From positions 1 through 11,113 of the forward strand of contig SLSM01000377.1 of assembly GCA_007130445.1 (NCBI GenBank): 11,113 nucleotides of DNA, in the 5' to 3' direction. The stretch comes from Trueperaceae bacterium. GTDB lineage: Bacteria; Deinococcota; Deinococci; Deinococcales; Trueperaceae. The notes beneath the pieces were generated by a model that had not been told where the DNA came from, did not search any database, and saw only the letters and a list, made by a program, of their open reading frames with translations. Positions 6,006-11,113 of this stretch are shown piece by piece (the stretch's first letter is position 1; every line of letters starts with the position of its first letter). The translations under genes were made by a program, and so were the position numbers.

Positions 6006-6368
6006 TCAGGCGCGCTCCAGCACCACGACGGCCGCCGCGTGGTCGCGACTGTGCGTCATCGACAGGTGCACCACCAGCGCATGCTCGTCGATGTGGCGCT
6101 GGATGTGCTGCGAGAACGCCAGGCGCGGCTTCAGGCCCTCGCGCACCACCCACACGTCCTGCCAGCCATGCGCCTCGTGCCAGCACTTCTGGAACGCCTC
6201 CTTCGCGGCGAAGCGCGCGGCGATCGACGGGAGCGGATCGGCCTGCGCACGGCAGAACGTGATCTCCTCGGCGGTGAAGTGGCGGTACAGGAAGCGGTGT
6301 GGGTGGTTCTGCCAGACCTTCTTGATGCGCACCAGCTCGATCATGTCGAGCCCGACGGCGACGATCAC
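6006..6368 (-). CDS. acpS: holo-[acyl-carrier-protein] synthase
   Basis: Transfers 4'-phosphopantetheine from coenzyme A to the serine of acyl carrier protein, activating it for fatty-acid synthesis. The protein has 120 residues, the usual AcpS size. Signatures seen: VGLDMIEL with Mg-binding D8, RFAAKEAFQK with E57 of the F-x-x-K-E-A motif, and near the C-terminus LSMTHSRDHAAAVVVLE. The start is GTG at 6368, overlapping the rpiA stop by GTGA, so translation is coupled to rpiA. There is no signal peptide; it acts in the cytoplasm as a trimer in known relatives. It ends facing the 15-bp hairpin and the LdrP-like gene. Confidence 0.93.
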   Translation of the reverse strand: MIVAVGLDMIELVRIKKVWQNHPHRFLYRHFTAEEITFCRAQADPLPSIAARFAAKEAFQKCWHEAHGWQDVWVVREGLKPRLAFSQHIQRHIDEHALVVHLSMTHSRDHAAAVVVLERA

Positions 6369-7063
6369 GGCGCCGCCCCGTCCCGATCCAGGCGCACCAC
6401 GTCGCCGCCTTCCGCGATGAACGCGGTGTGCGCGAGTCCCAGGAAGAGGCCGGTCCCGACCACGCCGGGCAGCGCGTCGGCCGCCGCAGCGAAGGCGGCC
6501 GCGTCGAACCCCGCCGGCACGGCGCAGTCCAGCACCGGGTGACCGTTGTCGGTCAGCGCCGGCGCGTCCTCGCCGCCGCGCAGCCGGGGACTGCACCCGA
6601 GCGCCGCGAGCGCCGCGGCGGTGCGCCGCCAGCCGAAGCGCAGCACCTCGACCGGCACCGGGGCGCGCTCGCCGAGGCGCCCGACGCGCTTGCTCGCGTC
6701 CGCCACCAGCACGAACCGGCGCGCCGCAGCAGCGACGATCTTCTCGCGCGTCATGGCGCCGCCGAGCCCCTTGATCGCCTCGAGCGCGGGATCGATCTCG
6801 TCCGCGCCGTCGATCGCGATGTCGACGCCTGCGGCCCCGAGCTCTTCGATCGGGATGCCGGCCTCGCGCGCCATGCGCTCGCACGCCGCGGAGGTCGGCA
6901 CGCCCGAGACGTCCGTGAGCGTGCCGTCCGACAAGGCGCGTCCGATCGCCGCGATCACGTAGCGCGCCGTGCTCCCCGTCCCGAGCCCCACCACCGTGCC
7001 GCTTCGGACTAGGCCTGCGGCCGCCTCGCCGGCGCGCCGCTTCAGGGTCTCGATGTCCTCCAT
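6365..7063 (-). CDS. rpiA: ribose-5-phosphate isomerase A
   Basis: Interconverts ribose-5-phosphate and ribulose-5-phosphate in the non-oxidative pentose phosphate pathway. The protein has 232 residues, slightly longer than E. coli RpiA (219). Motifs: phosphate-binding GTGST at 28-32, DGADEID with D85 and D88, and KGLGGAMTREK with K98 and the general base E107. The start ATG at 7063 is fixed by GGAGG four bases upstream (7068-7072, minus strand). The open frame continues upstream to 7963, but that part is antisense to maf and shows no RpiA homology. It is the first gene of a two-gene operon with acpS and diverges from maf. Confidence 0.95.
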   Translation of the reverse strand: MEDIETLKRRAGEAAAGLVRSGTVVGLGTGSTARYVIAAIGRALSDGTLTDVSGVPTSAACERMAREAGIPIEELGAAGVDIAIDGADEIDPALEAIKGLGGAMTREKIVAAAARRFVLVADASKRVGRLGERAPVPVEVLRFGWRRTAAALAALGCSPRLRGGEDAPALTDNGHPVLDCAVPAGFDAAAFAAAADALPGVVGTGLFLGLAHTAFIAEGGDVVRLDRDGAAP

Positions 7064-7119
7064 GCCGCCTCCACGGCGCGCCTTCGCGCTCCACACGTCG
7101 CCCGCGCGCGTCGCTGGTG

Positions 7120-7167
7120 AGTCTACCCCCGGCCGGACGGGCCCGAGGTGGCCCGCCTGGGTAGACT
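7120..7167. promoter_or_regulatory. divergent rpiA / maf promoters with mirrored -10 elements
   Basis: AGTCTACCC (7120-7128) and GGGTAGACT (7159-7167) form a perfect 9-bp inverted repeat. Each arm contains TAGACT reading outward: on the minus strand at 7125-7120 towards rpiA, and on the plus strand at 7162-7167 towards maf. For maf the ATG at 7175 is 7 bases after the -10, so that message should be leaderless. For rpiA a leader of roughly 50 bases carries a GGAGG site. No -35 elements are recognisable in the 30 bases between the arms. Confidence 0.6.
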
Positions 7168-7174
7168 GGCGCCG

Positions 7175-7798
7175 ATGAGCGCCGCCGACGTCGTCCTCGC
7201 CAGCGCCTCGCCGCGCCGCCGCGACCTGCTCGCGGCGCTCGGCGTCGCGGTCACGGTGATGCCCGCCGACGTCGACGAGCGGGCGCTGCCGGGCGAGTCC
7301 CCGCCCGCGCTGGTCGCCAGGCTCGCAGCAGCCAAGGCGGGCGCCGTCCAGGCGCGCCTCGCGGCGCTCGGCGACGACGGCGCCGCTGGGACGAGCGGCA
7401 GCGCCGACGCCGGCGCGCTCGTGATCGCGGCCGACACGGTGGTCGTCGTCGACGGCGAGGTGCTCGGCAAGCCCGCCGACGCGGCCCAGAGGCGCGCCTT
7501 CATCGAGCGCCTCGCCGGCCGCTCGCACGTCGTGTTGAGCGGTCACTGCCTGTGGCGCGGAGCGCACACGCGCAGCCGCGTCGAGCGCACGGTCGTCACC
7601 TTCCGGCCGCTCGACGAGCTCGACGTCGCGGCCTACGTCGCCAGCGGCGAGGGCGACGACAAGGCCGGTGCGTACGCCATCCAGGGCCGCGGCGCGGGGC
7701 TGGTGGAGCGCATCGAGGGCTGTTACAGCAACGTCGTCGGCCTGTCGCTTCCGACCGTGATCATCCTGGCTCGCGCCCTCGGGGTCCGCCTTGGCTAG
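7175..7798 (+). CDS. maf: Maf-family nucleoside triphosphate pyrophosphatase
   Basis: House-cleaning hydrolase that splits non-canonical or excess nucleoside triphosphates (dTTP/UTP or modified nucleotides in characterised members) to the monophosphate and pyrophosphate. The protein has 207 residues. Motifs: LASASPRRRDLL at 8-19, K54 in LAAAKAGAV, AADTVVVVDGEVLGKP with the catalytic-type D87, a SGH strand, and DKAGAYAIQGRGAGLVERIEGCYSNVVGL near the C-terminus, which is typical of dTTP/UTP-type Maf. A Gly/Ala/Ser-rich insert at about 66-80 lengthens the loop before the AADT strand. The start at 7175 is preferred to an in-frame GTG at 7148 because the N-terminal strand begins there and the -10 sits 7 bases upstream. 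It overlaps mreC by 8 bases. Confidence 0.93.
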   Translation: MSAADVVLASASPRRRDLLAALGVAVTVMPADVDERALPGESPPALVARLAAAKAGAVQARLAALGDDGAAGTSGSADAGALVIAADTVVVVDGEVLGKPADAAQRRAFIERLAGRSHVVLSGHCLWRGAHTRSRVERTVVTFRPLDELDVAAYVASGEGDDKAGAYAIQGRGAGLVERIEGCYSNVVGLSLPTVIILARALGVRLG

Positions 7799-8573
7799 CT
7801 TCTTCCGCGCGTGGTACGTGTTCGTCGGGCTCGGGCTGCTCACGTTCGTGTTCACGGCGTTCGTCGGTGTCGTCCCGGTCGACGTGTCGAGCGCCATCGC
7901 GCTCCCGCACGACCTGGTCGGCAACGCCGGGCGCAACCTGCGTGCGAGCGCGCTGTCGCTCACCGAACGCGCCGACCTGCGGAGCGAGAACGAGGCGCTG
8001 CGAGCAGCGCTCGCACAGAGCGACGCGGCGTCGCGCCAACTGGAGCTGCGACTGCAGGAACTCGAGGTGCTGCTCGACGTCCGCCGTAATCAGTCGCCCG
8101 GCGCCGTGCTCGTCGCGCCGGTCGTGGGCTGGAGCCGGACGCCCGCGGTGGATACCCTGACGATCGGCGCGGGAAGCCGCGACGGCGTGACGCGCGGCAT
8201 GCCGGTGTCGGCGCCAGAGGGCCTGGTCGGTATCGTGGTCGAGGTCGGCGAGGCGCGATCGGTGGTTCGCACGGTGCTCGACCCGCAGTCGCGTGTCGGC
8301 GTCGCGGTTCGCGGCAAGGGCGGGCAGGGCGTGGCCGTCGGTGAGGTGGGCGGCTTGGTGCGCGTCGACCGCTTCATCCCTGAGCAGAGCGTCGTCGCGG
8401 GCGACCTGGTCGAGACCACCAGTTTCGGCGGCCTGTTCCCGCGCGGCATCCCCATCGGCCTCGTCGCCGAGGTGCTGCCGCAGGACCCGAACGAGCTCCG
8501 GCGCAGCTTCCTGGTGCGACCGACGGTCGACGTATCGACGCTGACCGACGTCGTGCTGTTCACGCCCCAATGA
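7791..8573 (+). CDS. mreC: rod shape-determining protein MreC
   Basis: Membrane-anchored scaffold that links cytoskeletal MreB and membrane MreD to peptidoglycan synthases in the periplasm. The protein has 260 residues. A single transmembrane helix falls at about 9-28, a Leu/Glu/Ala-rich coiled coil at about 50-100 (SLTERADLRSENEALRAALA), and a two-lobed beta-barrel domain follows with DGVTRGMPVSAPEGLVG and the C-terminal VVAGDLVETTSFGGLFPRGI motif. The start is TTG at 7791, inside the end of maf; the preceding GGGG run is only a weak ribosome binding site, so coupling to maf is likely. No mreB or mreD is adjacent: the stop is six bases from the convergent leuS stop, so mreD, if present, lies elsewhere. 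Confidence 0.92.
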   Translation: MASFFRAWYVFVGLGLLTFVFTAFVGVVPVDVSSAIALPHDLVGNAGRNLRASALSLTERADLRSENEALRAALAQSDAASRQLELRLQELEVLLDVRRNQSPGAVLVAPVVGWSRTPAVDTLTIGAGSRDGVTRGMPVSAPEGLVGIVVEVGEARSVVRTVLDPQSRVGVAVRGKGGQGVAVGEVGGLVRVDRFIPEQSVVAGDLVETTSFGGLFPRGIPIGLVAEVLPQDPNELRRSFLVRPTVDVSTLTDVVLFTPQ

Positions 8574-8579
8574 GCGGGC

Positions 8580-11113
<2,534 letters not shown>

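Noticed and set aside
7064..7963. Upstream extension of the rpiA frame across maf and into mreC
   Set aside because: The extension has no RpiA similarity and runs antisense to maf. The ATG at 7063 has its own GGAGG and begins the conserved domain.

Overview
The window (11,113 bases, very GC-rich, densely coded on both strands) looks like chromosomal DNA of a member of the Deinococcota, most plausibly a Trueperaceae-like lineage rather than Deinococcus or Thermus proper. This is inferred, not proven. It rests on (i) a LitR/CarH photoreceptor-repressor beside a close relative of the Thermus thermophilus CRP/FNR regulator LdrP, and (ii) start regions that have a TANNNT -10 element exactly 7 bases before the ATG and no ribosome binding site, the leaderless layout known from Deinococcus.

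Layout. 1-187: non-coding, with a long nested inverted repeat (38-140) and a leaderless promoter. 188-1959 (+): NarL/FixJ response regulator overlapping an M20-type metallohydrolase by GTGA. 2006-2470 (-): ribonuclease HI, convergent with the hydrolase. 2471-2718: divergent regulatory region holding the leaderless rnhA promoter and a canonical TTGACT-17-TATGCT promoter with candidate operators. 2719-5902 (+): three genes joined by ATGA overlaps, namely LitR/CarH, a CrtI-family FAD oxidoreductase, and an LdrP-like CRP/FNR regulator. 5934-5966: a perfect 15-bp hairpin between convergent operons. 6006-7063 (-): acpS and rpiA, overlapping by GTGA. 7064-7174: short divergent promoter region. 7175-8573 (+): Maf nucleotide pyrophosphatase overlapping MreC. 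8580-11113 (-): leucyl-tRNA synthetase, only its extreme N-terminus cut off by the window edge.

The most notable unit is 2719-5902. LitR/CarH proteins bind adenosylcobalamin in the dark, tetramerise and repress; light breaks the Co-C bond and releases the DNA. In T. thermophilus LdrP is then made and activates carotenoid and photolyase genes. Here the photosensor, a carotenoid-type oxidoreductase and the downstream activator are joined head to tail in one apparent transcript. This suggests a self-contained light switch: LitR autorepression from one promoter, a co-expressed pigment-modifying enzyme, and LdrP passing the signal to genes outside the window (no crtB or photolyase is seen here). 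The remaining genes are housekeeping: RNA/DNA hybrid removal, acyl carrier protein activation, pentose phosphate metabolism, nucleotide sanitation, cell-shape scaffold and translation. I see no mobile element, CRISPR array, tRNA or rRNA.
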